Of a stretch of 38,774 bases of DNA, positions 32,438 to 38,774 are shown piece after piece; the first letter of the stretch is position 1; each line of letters opens with the position of its first letter. The notes under the pieces were generated by a model that was not told the DNA's origin, made no database searches, and was given only the letters and a program-made list of their open reading frames with translations. The DNA comes from an uncultured Cetobacterium sp. Lineage in GTDB: Bacteria > Fusobacteriota > Fusobacteriia > Fusobacteriales > Fusobacteriaceae. The translations under genes were made by a program, and so were the position numbers. The stretch spans positions 1 to 38,774 of the forward strand of contig NZ_CAMFHX010000024.1 of NCBI RefSeq assembly GCF_945952365.1, given 5' to 3'.

Positions 32438-34630
32438 CTAATTTTCAATCTCTTTTTGAAGTTTTAAAAGCAGATATTGCTTTTCTGGGTCTGTAAGTAT
32501 AATTGAAGATTTTCCATAAAGATTTTCAAGCTTTAAAGTAGAATTAATTAAGTTAAAGTTTTCAATAACATGATTTAATTCTTGGCTTAAAGCGTTATTT
32601 TGTGCAGATAGGAAATCAGTTATACTAATACTTCCTTCAGCATAAAGATTTTTAACAATATCTAAATTTTTCTTTGCTACATCAGAAGATATTTGAGTAG
32701 TGTAGCTTTGAACATAATTTGTTAAAAGTTCAGTATAAATTTGTAAAACTTCTTTTGTAAGATTGTTAGTAAGAGAAAGCTTATTATATTCTAAAGATTT
32801 CAGTTCGCTTTTTATTTTTTCAGCGTTATAATGAATCTCACCACCACTGATTATTGGAAGAGATACTCCTACTCCAGCTTCCCAATATTCATCAGGGAAG
32901 TTTCTATTTGAATTTTTCCCCCAAGGTGTTACGATATTATTTTTATTATAGTTACCAAAAGCTTTAACAGTTGGTATATATCTTTCTCGACTGTTAGATG
33001 TATATTCTCTTTCCTTCCCTTTTATAGTATTGTCTAGTTGTTGTAGGGCGTTAGAGTTTGAGAGAGTTTCTCTAACCAAGAAGTTTTCTATTTTTTTTGA
33101 TTTTTCAGAACCAAACGTAAAGTTTTTACCTAAATTATTACTTAAAAGAAAATATGGAGCAATATCATCTATATTTTCATAAGAGTATCTATTGTCTTGT
33201 GAATAATTTAATAGATCGTTTAAATAAATCTCTTGAGAACGAAGCTCACCTTTTACATTTGAAATATTAGAAAGAGCGCTTGCAACATCAGATTCTAATC
33301 TATATACATCTTGCAATCCTCCAGCTCCAACATCATAGTTTATTTTAGCTACATCTAAAGTTTCTCGTAAAAGACTGTAGTTACTCATTTGAATCTTTAG
33401 TTGAGCATTCAATTGAAGAATATTTACATAAGTAGAAGCTACGTAGTAGATAGTATTTAATTTTTCTTGTTCATAAGCCTTTCTACTTGAATCTAAAGCT
33501 AGTTTTTCTATGAATACACTAGCATTGATCTGATCGCTAAAAATAACCTGTGATAGCTGTAGATAAGACGTCACACTATTAGTTGCTGCTCCTTGCATAA
33601 ATGTAGGAGATCTATCATCTAAGGCATTATAATTCATGTTAGCAGTAAGCTGAGGCAATCTTTTAGAGTTAGCAACTTTTGAACTATAATAACTAGTGAA
33701 TACATTTTGTTTAGTTCTTAATAAATCTAAGTTTTCATTTAATGCTCTATCAACAGCTGTTTTTAAAGATAGCTTAGGATTTTGAAGTCGAGATTCATTC
33801 AGATGTGAAATCTCTTGTAAAAAAATAAGATTAGGATATAATCCTATTTTACTTGCTACAGGAGAGTTAACAAATATATCTTTTCTAGGTTCATTTACTT
33901 CAATAATTTGTCCCATATCTCTTTTAGTTTTGAAAAACATATAATTTAATGAAGCTGCTCTTAATCTTTTTCTTAACTCCTTGTTAAGAGTTAATCCCGA
34001 GTAAGCATAAGAATCAAGATCGTCGTTAAAATCTATAAGAAAAGATGGAACACCTCTATTTGAAGCTTTGAAAAGATTTTCTTTTGAAGATCTCATAATA
34101 TTAACCTTTATTCCAGCTAAATCTGTTTTCTTTTCTAAAGCTTTTAAATTATTCTCATCCATATTAGATATTAGAACATCAATTTCATTTATTCCAGAAA
34201 GATTTTTAAAAGGTGATAAAAGTTCATTCAAATTTAGATTGCTATAAATATAGTTTATATTTTTAGATATATTTTTAGATATATTTTTAGCTTTATTTCC
34301 AAATCCAAGTGGAACAGAATAGAATTTATCTGATTTCAAATTTTTAATATCTTCTAATGGTGCACAAGTTAGTATAAAGATACTATCAATTTTAGAGTTA
34401 GCATTAAGCTTATTAACTCCTTCTTGTATATTATGATCCGTCAGATAAAATATCTCAGATATTTGTGGTGTAAATTCAGTCCCTGCAAAATTTTTGCTCA
34501 GTTCCTCTTTTAGAATCTCTAGGGTAACTTTAGATGACTCTGAATGGTGTTCTAAAACTACACCAACATTGAGAACTTTTGCAAACACAGAGAAATTAAT
34601 AAGAAAAAGTAACAAAAGTATTTTTGTCAT
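32438..34630 (-). CDS. TolC-family outer-membrane efflux protein with long N-terminal extension
   Basis: A 730-aa protein whose C-terminal 430 or so residues (from about 290, LKTAVDRALNENLDLLRTKQN) are a TolC/OEP channel with two OEP repeats (LASxxNL-type helices and PIISGGEIHYNAEKIKSEL). Usual TolC proteins are 420-500 aa. The extra part, after a signal peptide (residues 1-17), runs 18-280. It looks like a periplasmic binding protein (alpha/beta, beginning KVLNVGVVLEHHSE, later DSIFILTCAPLEDI and IDVLISNMDENNL), so it may be a periplasmic sensing or docking domain. It contains a three-copy KNIS repeat. It is first in the efflux operon. TolC part is firm; the N-terminal role is inferred. Confidence 0.9.
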   Translation of the reverse strand: MTKILLLLFLINFSVFAKVLNVGVVLEHHSESSKVTLEILKEELSKNFAGTEFTPQISEIFYLTDHNIQEGVNKLNANSKIDSIFILTCAPLEDIKNLKSDKFYSVPLGFGNKAKNISKNISKNINYIYSNLNLNELLSPFKNLSGINEIDVLISNMDENNLKALEKKTDLAGIKVNIMRSSKENLFKASNRGVPSFLIDFNDDLDSYAYSGLTLNKELRKRLRAASLNYMFFKTKRDMGQIIEVNEPRKDIFVNSPVASKIGLYPNLIFLQEISHLNESRLQNPKLSLKTAVDRALNENLDLLRTKQNVFTSYYSSKVANSKRLPQLTANMNYNALDDRSPTFMQGAATNSVTSYLQLSQVIFSDQINASVFIEKLALDSSRKAYEQEKLNTIYYVASTYVNILQLNAQLKIQMSNYSLLRETLDVAKINYDVGAGGLQDVYRLESDVASALSNISNVKGELRSQEIYLNDLLNYSQDNRYSYENIDDIAPYFLLSNNLGKNFTFGSEKSKKIENFLVRETLSNSNALQQLDNTIKGKEREYTSNSRERYIPTVKAFGNYNKNNIVTPWGKNSNRNFPDEYWEAGVGVSLPIISGGEIHYNAEKIKSELKSLEYNKLSLTNNLTKEVLQIYTELLTNYVQSYTTQISSDVAKKNLDIVKNLYAEGSISITDFLSAQNNALSQELNHVIENFNLINSTLKLENLYGKSSIILTDPEKQYLLLKLQKEIEN
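34255..34290. repeat. Triplicated 12-bp tandem repeat inside the tolC-like gene
   Basis: Unit ATATATTTTTAG twice (34267-34278 and 34279-34290), preceded by one copy with one mismatch (34255-34266). It encodes KNIS-KNIS-KNIN in the N-terminal domain. The 12-bp unit keeps the reading frame if copy number changes. Confidence 0.8.
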
Positions 34631-34653
34631 AAATTAATCCTCCCTTTAAAGTT

Positions 34654-34682
34654 AATGTATCAACAAAAGGATATTCAACCAA
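34654..34682 (-). promoter_or_regulatory. Predicted promoter of the efflux operon
   Basis: On the minus strand: TTGGTT (34682-34677), 17 bases, TACATT (34659-34654), then GGAGG before the ATG at 34630. Confidence 0.45.
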
Positions 34683-34719
34683 TATGGAAAAAATCCTTTA
34701 AAAATAAATAAAGGAAACA

Positions 34720-34747
34720 AAAAAAACGATAACATTTGTTATCGTTT
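34720..34747 (-). terminator. Terminator of the M3 peptidase gene
   Basis: Minus strand: arms AAACGATAACA / TGTTATCGTTT, then T-run, 20 bases after the stop codon. Confidence 0.85.
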
Positions 34748-34766
34748 ACAATTTGACCTATAATAC

Positions 34767-36452
34767 TTAGATAGAAAACTTATCTAAATAATTTTTTACA
34801 GACTCTATAATCTCTTCTACACATCCATCTTCAAAAGGAGATTTTAATTTTGCAACTTCTAAAAGTTTTAAGAATGATTTTGTTCCACCTTCATGACAAA
34901 GATTTAGATAGTTATCCCAAGCTTCAGAATAATTTTCGTTCATCTTTTTCCAGAACTGTAATGCACAGATTTGAGCAAGAGTATAATCTATATAATAGAA
35001 TGGAACTTCAAAAATATGTGCTTGTTGGAACCACCAACCACCTCTTTCTAAAAATGGATTTTCAGAGTAATCAGAGTGAGGTTTATAAATTTTCTCCAAA
35101 TCCCTCCACACTTTTTTTCTTTGGGCAGGTGTAAGCTCTGGATTTTCATATATTTTATGCTGGAAGTGATCTACAAGAACTCCATAAGGAATAAATTTAA
35201 TTGCAGCTCCTAAGTGAGAGAACTTATATTTCATAGTATCCTCTTTAAAGAAGTTCTCCATCCAATTCCAAGTAAAGAACTCCATACTCATAGAGTGAAT
35301 CTCAGAACTTTCATATGTTGCCCAAAGAAGTTCAGGTACTTCTATCCAACTAGATTTATAAACTTGGAATGCGTGTCCAGCTTCATGAGTTAAAACATCA
35401 ATATCTCCACTTGTTCCATTGAAATTCGAGAAAATAAATGGTGATTTATAATCAGGAATAAACGTACAGTATCCACCACCAGCTTTTCCTTTTTTAGTAG
35501 TTAAATCCATAAGATCATTCTTTATCATAAAATCAATAAACTCACCAGTTTCAGATGACATCTCATGATACATCTTTTTTCCTTGCTCAATAATCCAGTT
35601 TGCATCACCTTTTGGAGTTGGGTTACCATCGTTGAATTCAAATTTTTCATCATAGTATTTAAGAGTGTCTAATCCTAATCTAAGCTTTTGTTTTTCATAT
35701 AATGAACTAGCTAATGGAACAATACTATCAACAACTTGTTTTCTAAAGTTTTCAACCATTTTAGCATTATAATCAACTCTATTCATTCTAAGATACCCTA
35801 ACTCAATAAAGTTTTCAAACCCTAATTTTTTTGCAATATTAACTCTTATTTTTACAAGATTATCAAAAATCTCATCGAATTTTTTTTCATTATTTATAAA
35901 GAAAGTAGATTTTGCTTCTTGAGCAGCTTTTCTAATAACTCTATCTTTTGAAAGAAGATACGGAGTCATCCCAGAAAGGTTTCTTTCTTTTCCATCGAAT
36001 AAAATTTTAGCAGAAGCTAAAAGTTTTACGTATTTTGATGTTTCTTTATTTTCCTCTTGGAGGTCTTCAATTATATCGGGAGAGAATGTTTTTAAACTAT
36101 TTTCCATAAGTTTAAAGAACTGTTCTCCAAACTCCTCTATTAATTGGTGCTTATTTGAAAGATTGACCATAACCTCATAAAATTGAGAATCTAACTCTTG
36201 GTATAAAGGCGAAACTTCATCCCAGTATTCGTTTTCATCATCATAAAATTTATCCTCTGTGTTTATTGTATGTCTTATATTTGCGATACTAGACATAGAA
36301 GATATTGTATTTCTAATCGAATTTATTTTTTTGATAATTTCAATTTGTATTTTTAGATTTGTAGAATCTTTTAAGTCAGACATTAATTCTGTGAACTCAA
36401 TTTTTACTTCATCATAATTCGGTCTACTGTATTTAAAATCACTGAATTTCAT
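34767..36452 (-). CDS. pepF: M3-family oligoendopeptidase (PepF-like)
   Basis: Zinc metallopeptidase cleaving short peptides in the cytoplasm. The 561-aa length fits the M3 oligoendopeptidase group. The zinc motif HEAGH is at residues 356-360 (DVLTHEAGHAFQVYKS), and the third ligand Glu is in ATYESSEIHSMSMEFFTW. The C-terminal FEVPFYYIDYTLAQICALQFW, a substrate-pocket tyrosine segment, is characteristic of this family. No signal peptide. It is a single-gene transcript with a near-consensus promoter and its own terminator. The PepF name is by family; specificity is not known. Confidence 0.94.
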   Translation of the reverse strand: MKFSDFKYSRPNYDEVKIEFTELMSDLKDSTNLKIQIEIIKKINSIRNTISSMSSIANIRHTINTEDKFYDDENEYWDEVSPLYQELDSQFYEVMVNLSNKHQLIEEFGEQFFKLMENSLKTFSPDIIEDLQEENKETSKYVKLLASAKILFDGKERNLSGMTPYLLSKDRVIRKAAQEAKSTFFINNEKKFDEIFDNLVKIRVNIAKKLGFENFIELGYLRMNRVDYNAKMVENFRKQVVDSIVPLASSLYEKQKLRLGLDTLKYYDEKFEFNDGNPTPKGDANWIIEQGKKMYHEMSSETGEFIDFMIKNDLMDLTTKKGKAGGGYCTFIPDYKSPFIFSNFNGTSGDIDVLTHEAGHAFQVYKSSWIEVPELLWATYESSEIHSMSMEFFTWNWMENFFKEDTMKYKFSHLGAAIKFIPYGVLVDHFQHKIYENPELTPAQRKKVWRDLEKIYKPHSDYSENPFLERGGWWFQQAHIFEVPFYYIDYTLAQICALQFWKKMNENYSEAWDNYLNLCHEGGTKSFLKLLEVAKLKSPFEDGCVEEIIESVKNYLDKFSI

Positions 36453-36488
36453 GAAAATCCTCCTAAAATTATTATTTAAAATAACCCT

Positions 36489-36517
36489 ATTATAGAATAA
36501 AATCTATATTTCATCAA
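36489..36517 (-). promoter_or_regulatory. Promoter of the M3 peptidase gene
   Basis: Minus strand: TTGATG (36517-36512), 17 bases, TATAAT (36494-36489). The rest of the 154-base divergent region is A/T-rich, with no clear promoter seen for the aldehyde dehydrogenase. Confidence 0.8.
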
Positions 36518-36606
36518 CTAAAAAAAATTAAAAATAAAAATAAAGGAAAGACTCGAAGAAATAGTATTAATAATAATGAAATATTTATTGAAAGGAGAAC
36601 TCTCAT

Positions 36607-37878
36607 ATGACAAACGTTGAAAAATTAGAAAAGCTAAAAAGATCTTTTGAAAAGAATAAAGATTCAATAATAGATGCATTATATAAAGATTTAGGAAAGA
36701 GTTTTGAAGAAAGTAGATTATCAGAATATTATCCCGTTATTTCTGAATTTGATTTTTTTATAAAAAATTTAGAAAAGTGGAGTGAGCCTGAAAAAATAAA
36801 AAGTTTTTTTAATTTTATAGGAGGAGGAATCGTTCTTCAGCCAGAACCCTACGGAAGAGTACTTATATTTTCTCCTTGGAACTATCCTTTTAATTTGACA
36901 TTTTTACCACTTATAGGAGCGATAGCCGCAGGAAATGAAGTTGTATTAAAGCCATCTGAAAACTCTGTAAATTGTAGTGAAGTTATAAAAAAGATAATTG
37001 ATGAGAGCGGAGTTGAAGGTGTAAGTGTAGAGTTAGGTGATGCAGCAGTTGCTAAAAAATTATTGGACGAAAAAAATGATTATATATTTTTTACTGGAAG
37101 TACAAAAGTTGGAAAAGAGATATATTTGAAAGCAGCAGAAACTTTAACTCCAGTAACTTTAGAACTAGGAGGAAAATCTCCAGTCATAATAGAGGATGAA
37201 GCCATATTAAATGAAAGTGTGGATAAAATAATTTGGGGAAAGTTTTTCAATAGAGGGCAAACATGTGTTGCACCAGATCATGTTTACATTCCTAGAGGCA
37301 GTGCAGAAAAGTTTGTAGAGCTCACAAGAGAATATATCAGAAAAAATGGTGATATTGGTGGTAAGATTATAAATAGAAATCATTTTGAAAGATTGGAAAG
37401 TTATTTAGAGAATGTAGAGATTATATATCAAAATGGAAAGATTGATGAATCTTCTAAAGATAAAGGAAAGTTTCCGTTTACCATAGTTTTAAATCCAAAA
37501 GATGATGATTTAATCTCAAAAGAGGAGATATTTGGACCGATACTACCTCTAATAGAGTATGATAGTTTAGAAAAAGTTTATTGGGATTTGAGACAAAAAC
37601 CATCGCCATTAGCACTATATATATTTAGAAGTCAGAAAGGTGATTTATCAACAAAAGATATAAAAGCTGGAGGAGTTTGTATAAATGCAACGATACTTCA
37701 AATTGTAGATAAAAAGGTTCCTTTTGGAGGAGTAGGAGAGAGTGGAATAGGAAGATATCATGGAAAATATTCGTTTGATACCTTCACTCATTATAAACCT
37801 ATTTTTGAAGGAAGTAGTATAAAAATATCGATGTTACAAAAAGTTGTCTCAGTAGTTTTAAATAGAATAAAAAAATAA
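36607..37878 (+). CDS. Aldehyde dehydrogenase (class 3-like, NAD(P)-dependent)
   Basis: A 423-aa ALDH, about 30 residues shorter than the usual 455-aa class-3 enzymes. Motifs: SPWNYPFNLTFLPLIGAIAAGN (Asn92 of the oxyanion hole; split here by position 88-110), FFTGSTKVGK (161-170), LELGGKSP with the general base Glu186, and NRGQTCVAPDHV with catalytic Cys220. The C-terminal FGPILPLIEY and PFGGVGESGIGRYHG are also present. No membrane tail is seen, but the C terminus (SMLQKVVSVVLNRIKK) is amphipathic/hydrophobic and could associate with membrane. The SD AAAGGAG precedes ATG 36607. Catalysis looks intact; substrate unknown (fatty or short aldehydes). Confidence 0.93.
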   Translation: MTNVEKLEKLKRSFEKNKDSIIDALYKDLGKSFEESRLSEYYPVISEFDFFIKNLEKWSEPEKIKSFFNFIGGGIVLQPEPYGRVLIFSPWNYPFNLTFLPLIGAIAAGNEVVLKPSENSVNCSEVIKKIIDESGVEGVSVELGDAAVAKKLLDEKNDYIFFTGSTKVGKEIYLKAAETLTPVTLELGGKSPVIIEDEAILNESVDKIIWGKFFNRGQTCVAPDHVYIPRGSAEKFVELTREYIRKNGDIGGKIINRNHFERLESYLENVEIIYQNGKIDESSKDKGKFPFTIVLNPKDDDLISKEEIFGPILPLIEYDSLEKVYWDLRQKPSPLALYIFRSQKGDLSTKDIKAGGVCINATILQIVDKKVPFGGVGESGIGRYHGKYSFDTFTHYKPIFEGSSIKISMLQKVVSVVLNRIKK

Positions 37879-37944
37879 AACTAGAGCTTCTTTTAAAAAT
37901 ATTATACAATATACTTATTACAAAAACTTTAAAAGGAGAACAGA

Positions 37945-38448
37945 ATGAAAAAAGGATTAATTGCTGCATTTTTAATGCTAAGCACAGCTGCATTTTCAAT
38001 GGATGCACATCTAAGATTAGGAGCTATAACAGATGCAAGCTCTTACAACAAAGAGGATAAAAGCTTTGAAAGTTATGCACCTACTATGAGTTTAGAAGTA
38101 ACTCAAACATTACTTTTAGCAGATATTGGAGTGGGAATAGCTTATAATGGGAAAACAAGTGGAACAGAGATTGAAACAGTTCCAGCATACGGATTAATAA
38201 AGATGAATTTATTCCCTATAGGTGTAAAACCATACTTAGTAGGAAAGTTAGGAAAAGTTTTATACACAAGAGATAGCGTATCAAACTCTAAACCAGATGG
38301 AAAATATTTCTATGGAGCTGGAGTAGGAATGGATCTATTCTCTTTACAAGCTGAAGTATTATACTCTGTGACAGAGATAGATGGAGATAGAAGAGGAAAC
38401 GATAACTTAGAGCAAGTAAGCTTTACTTTAGGGTATAACTTCTTCTAA
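37945..38448 (+). CDS. Small outer-membrane beta-barrel protein, 167 aa
   Basis: A signal peptide (MKKGLIAAFLMLSTAAFS, cleaved near residue 18-20) is followed by alternating hydrophobic/polar strands (HLRLGAI, APTMSLEVTQTLLLADIGVGIAYN, YGLIKMNLFPIG, YFYGAGVGMDLFSLQAEVLYSV). It ends in VSFTLGYNFF, a C-terminal aromatic that fits insertion by the Bam complex. Size suits an eight-stranded barrel of the OmpX/OmpW-like size class; no specific family is recognised. A possible TATACT -10 box lies at 37910-37915. GGAGA precedes the ATG. The function is unknown, and it is likely a separate transcript from the aldehyde dehydrogenase. Confidence 0.88.
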   Translation: MKKGLIAAFLMLSTAAFSMDAHLRLGAITDASSYNKEDKSFESYAPTMSLEVTQTLLLADIGVGIAYNGKTSGTEIETVPAYGLIKMNLFPIGVKPYLVGKLGKVLYTRDSVSNSKPDGKYFYGAGVGMDLFSLQAEVLYSVTEIDGDRRGNDNLEQVSFTLGYNFF

Positions 38449-38491
38449 AAATAAATTTCTATAGTAAAATAAAATTTTTATAAAAAAATAA

Positions 38492-38520
38492 TTGAAAAAT
38501 AATTTTCGGTATGTTATAGT
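38492..38520 (+). promoter_or_regulatory. Promoter of the leader-attenuator transcript
   Basis: TTGAAA (38492-38497), 17 bases, TATAGT (38515-38520). The -10 lies inside a 15-bp palindrome. Confidence 0.75.
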
Positions 38521-38526
38521 ATAACA
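38512..38526. promoter_or_regulatory. 15-bp palindrome over the -10 box, candidate operator
   Basis: TGTTATAGTATAACA is a perfect 7-1-7 inverted repeat, the arm layout used by Fur-family regulators, though the sequence is not a standard Fur or PerR box. Its position would block RNA polymerase if bound. Confidence 0.55.
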
Positions 38527-38550
38527 AAATATTTTATAGGAGTGGTTAGT

Positions 38551-38619
38551 ATGTTTAATAAGACAATAAAAACTACAATGATGAATATGATGCCTTTGGG
38601 AGTTTGTACCAAAAATTAA
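38551..38619 (+). CDS. 22-codon leader peptide with a Met codon cluster
   Basis: Reads MFNKTIKTTMMNMMPLGVC then TKN and TAA. AGGAG (38538-38542) lies 8 bases before the ATG. Residues 10, 11, 13 and 14 are Met (ATG ATG AAT ATG ATG, 38578-38592). Residues 3-14 are all aspartate-family amino acids (Asn, Lys, Thr, Ile, Met), though all of these codons begin with A, which the A-rich composition favours. The last codons and stop lie inside a hairpin (38609-38633). A promoter, good SD, short ORF and downstream terminator/antiterminator pair together match a ribosome-mediated attenuator. It is too short for ordinary gene callers. The amino acid or drug sensed is not proven. Confidence 0.65.
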   Translation: MFNKTIKTTMMNMMPLGVCTKN

Positions 38620-38725
38620 TTTTTTAATTTTGGGACGAGCTCATTTTGATTTTCTTAAATGAGATCTCCCGAAGAAATAGCTTTTAAAACATGGCTTGGG
38701 AGATTTTATCTCTCAGGCTTTTTTT
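38609..38725 (+). promoter_or_regulatory. Attenuator: competing hairpins and terminator downstream of the leader ORF
   Basis: Hairpin 1, CCAAAA(A)TTAA / TTAATTTTGG (38609-38633), overlaps the leader stop. Hairpin 2 is CTCATTT / AAATGAG (38640-38663). The terminator stem is GCTTGGGAGAT (38694-38704) / ATCTCTCAGGC (38708-38718), loop TTT, then T7. The left terminator arm can instead pair ATCTCCC (38664-38670) with GGGAGAT (38698-38704), a 7-bp antiterminator that excludes the terminator. The regulated gene must begin beyond 38774, since no start is seen up to the window edge. Confidence 0.7.
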
Positions 38726-38774
38726 ATTATATAAGGAAACTATAGAAAAAATTTATCCAAAAAATATTGAAAAA

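Noticed and set aside
38620-38725. T-box or SAM riboswitch at the right end
   Set aside because: No T-box TGG-ACC-type antiterminator motif and no SAM-I conserved core is seen. A leader ORF with competing stems explains the region better.
1-38774. CRISPR array, tRNA, rRNA or prophage
   Set aside because: No spaced direct repeats, cloverleaf-like sequences, rRNA segments or phage structural genes were seen.

Overview
The window is AT-rich DNA that reads best as a chromosome segment of an anaerobic, diderm member of the Fusobacteriota (Fusobacterium or Cetobacterium type). The grounds are strong A/T third-position bias, AGGAGG-type ribosome sites, a complete minCDE set, an asrABC sulfite reductase, lipoproteins and TolC/RND envelope genes alongside clostridial-looking enzymes, and an IS200/IS605 element with tnpB. 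The genus is inferred from gene content and style, not from a marker gene.

Layout. 1-1703: an unrecognised 182-aa protein, a GIY-YIG protein and a TauE-type exporter. 1769-6806: a galactose block, galKT on minus and a ROK regulator plus galM on plus, sharing one divergent control region. 6920-8044: an orphan multi-sugar ABC ATPase with an altered Walker A. 8184-9960: minC, minD, minE. 10020-13914: an EamA transporter, a secreted flavin reductase lipoprotein, and a PAS-GGDEF protein. 14084-17692: a four-gene siderophore/iron ABC operon. About 17752-19374: an IS605-type element with intact tnpB and internally deleted tnpA. It abuts the siderophore operon terminator on one side and a 51-codon stump of an iron-type alcohol dehydrogenase on the other; a Crp/Fnr gene lies upstream of the stump. 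20264-22954: deoA, deoC and a second Crp/Fnr regulator. 23048-23527: a DUF1456 protein. 23658-26453: asrABC. 26575-28101: a PBP4-type lipoprotein. 28155-34630 (minus): a TolC-MFP-RND tripartite pump. 34767-36452 (minus): an M3 peptidase. 36607-38448: an aldehyde dehydrogenase and a small outer-membrane barrel. 38492-38725: a promoter, a 22-codon leader ORF and a terminator with a competing structure, controlling a gene beyond the window.

How the parts connect. The gal genes convert galactose to glucose-1-phosphate and UDP-galactose (no galE is present here), and the ROK protein is the likely local repressor. The deo genes degrade pyrimidine deoxynucleosides. The Crp-type protein next to them has an RETVSR recognition helix matching E. 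coli CRP. A perfect TGTGA-N6-TCACA site lies about 620 bases downstream, upstream of asrABC and close to the class II position for a TAGAAT -10 box. This suggests a local regulator-target link.

The strongest candidates for something undescribed are the leader-peptide attenuator at the right end (ATG ATG AAT ATG ATG codon cluster, a 15-bp palindrome over its -10 box, mutually exclusive hairpins), the Crp-like site before asrABC, the TolC protein with a binding-protein-like N-terminal half, and the tnpA-dead, tnpB-intact element whose predicted guide reads into the gene it truncated.
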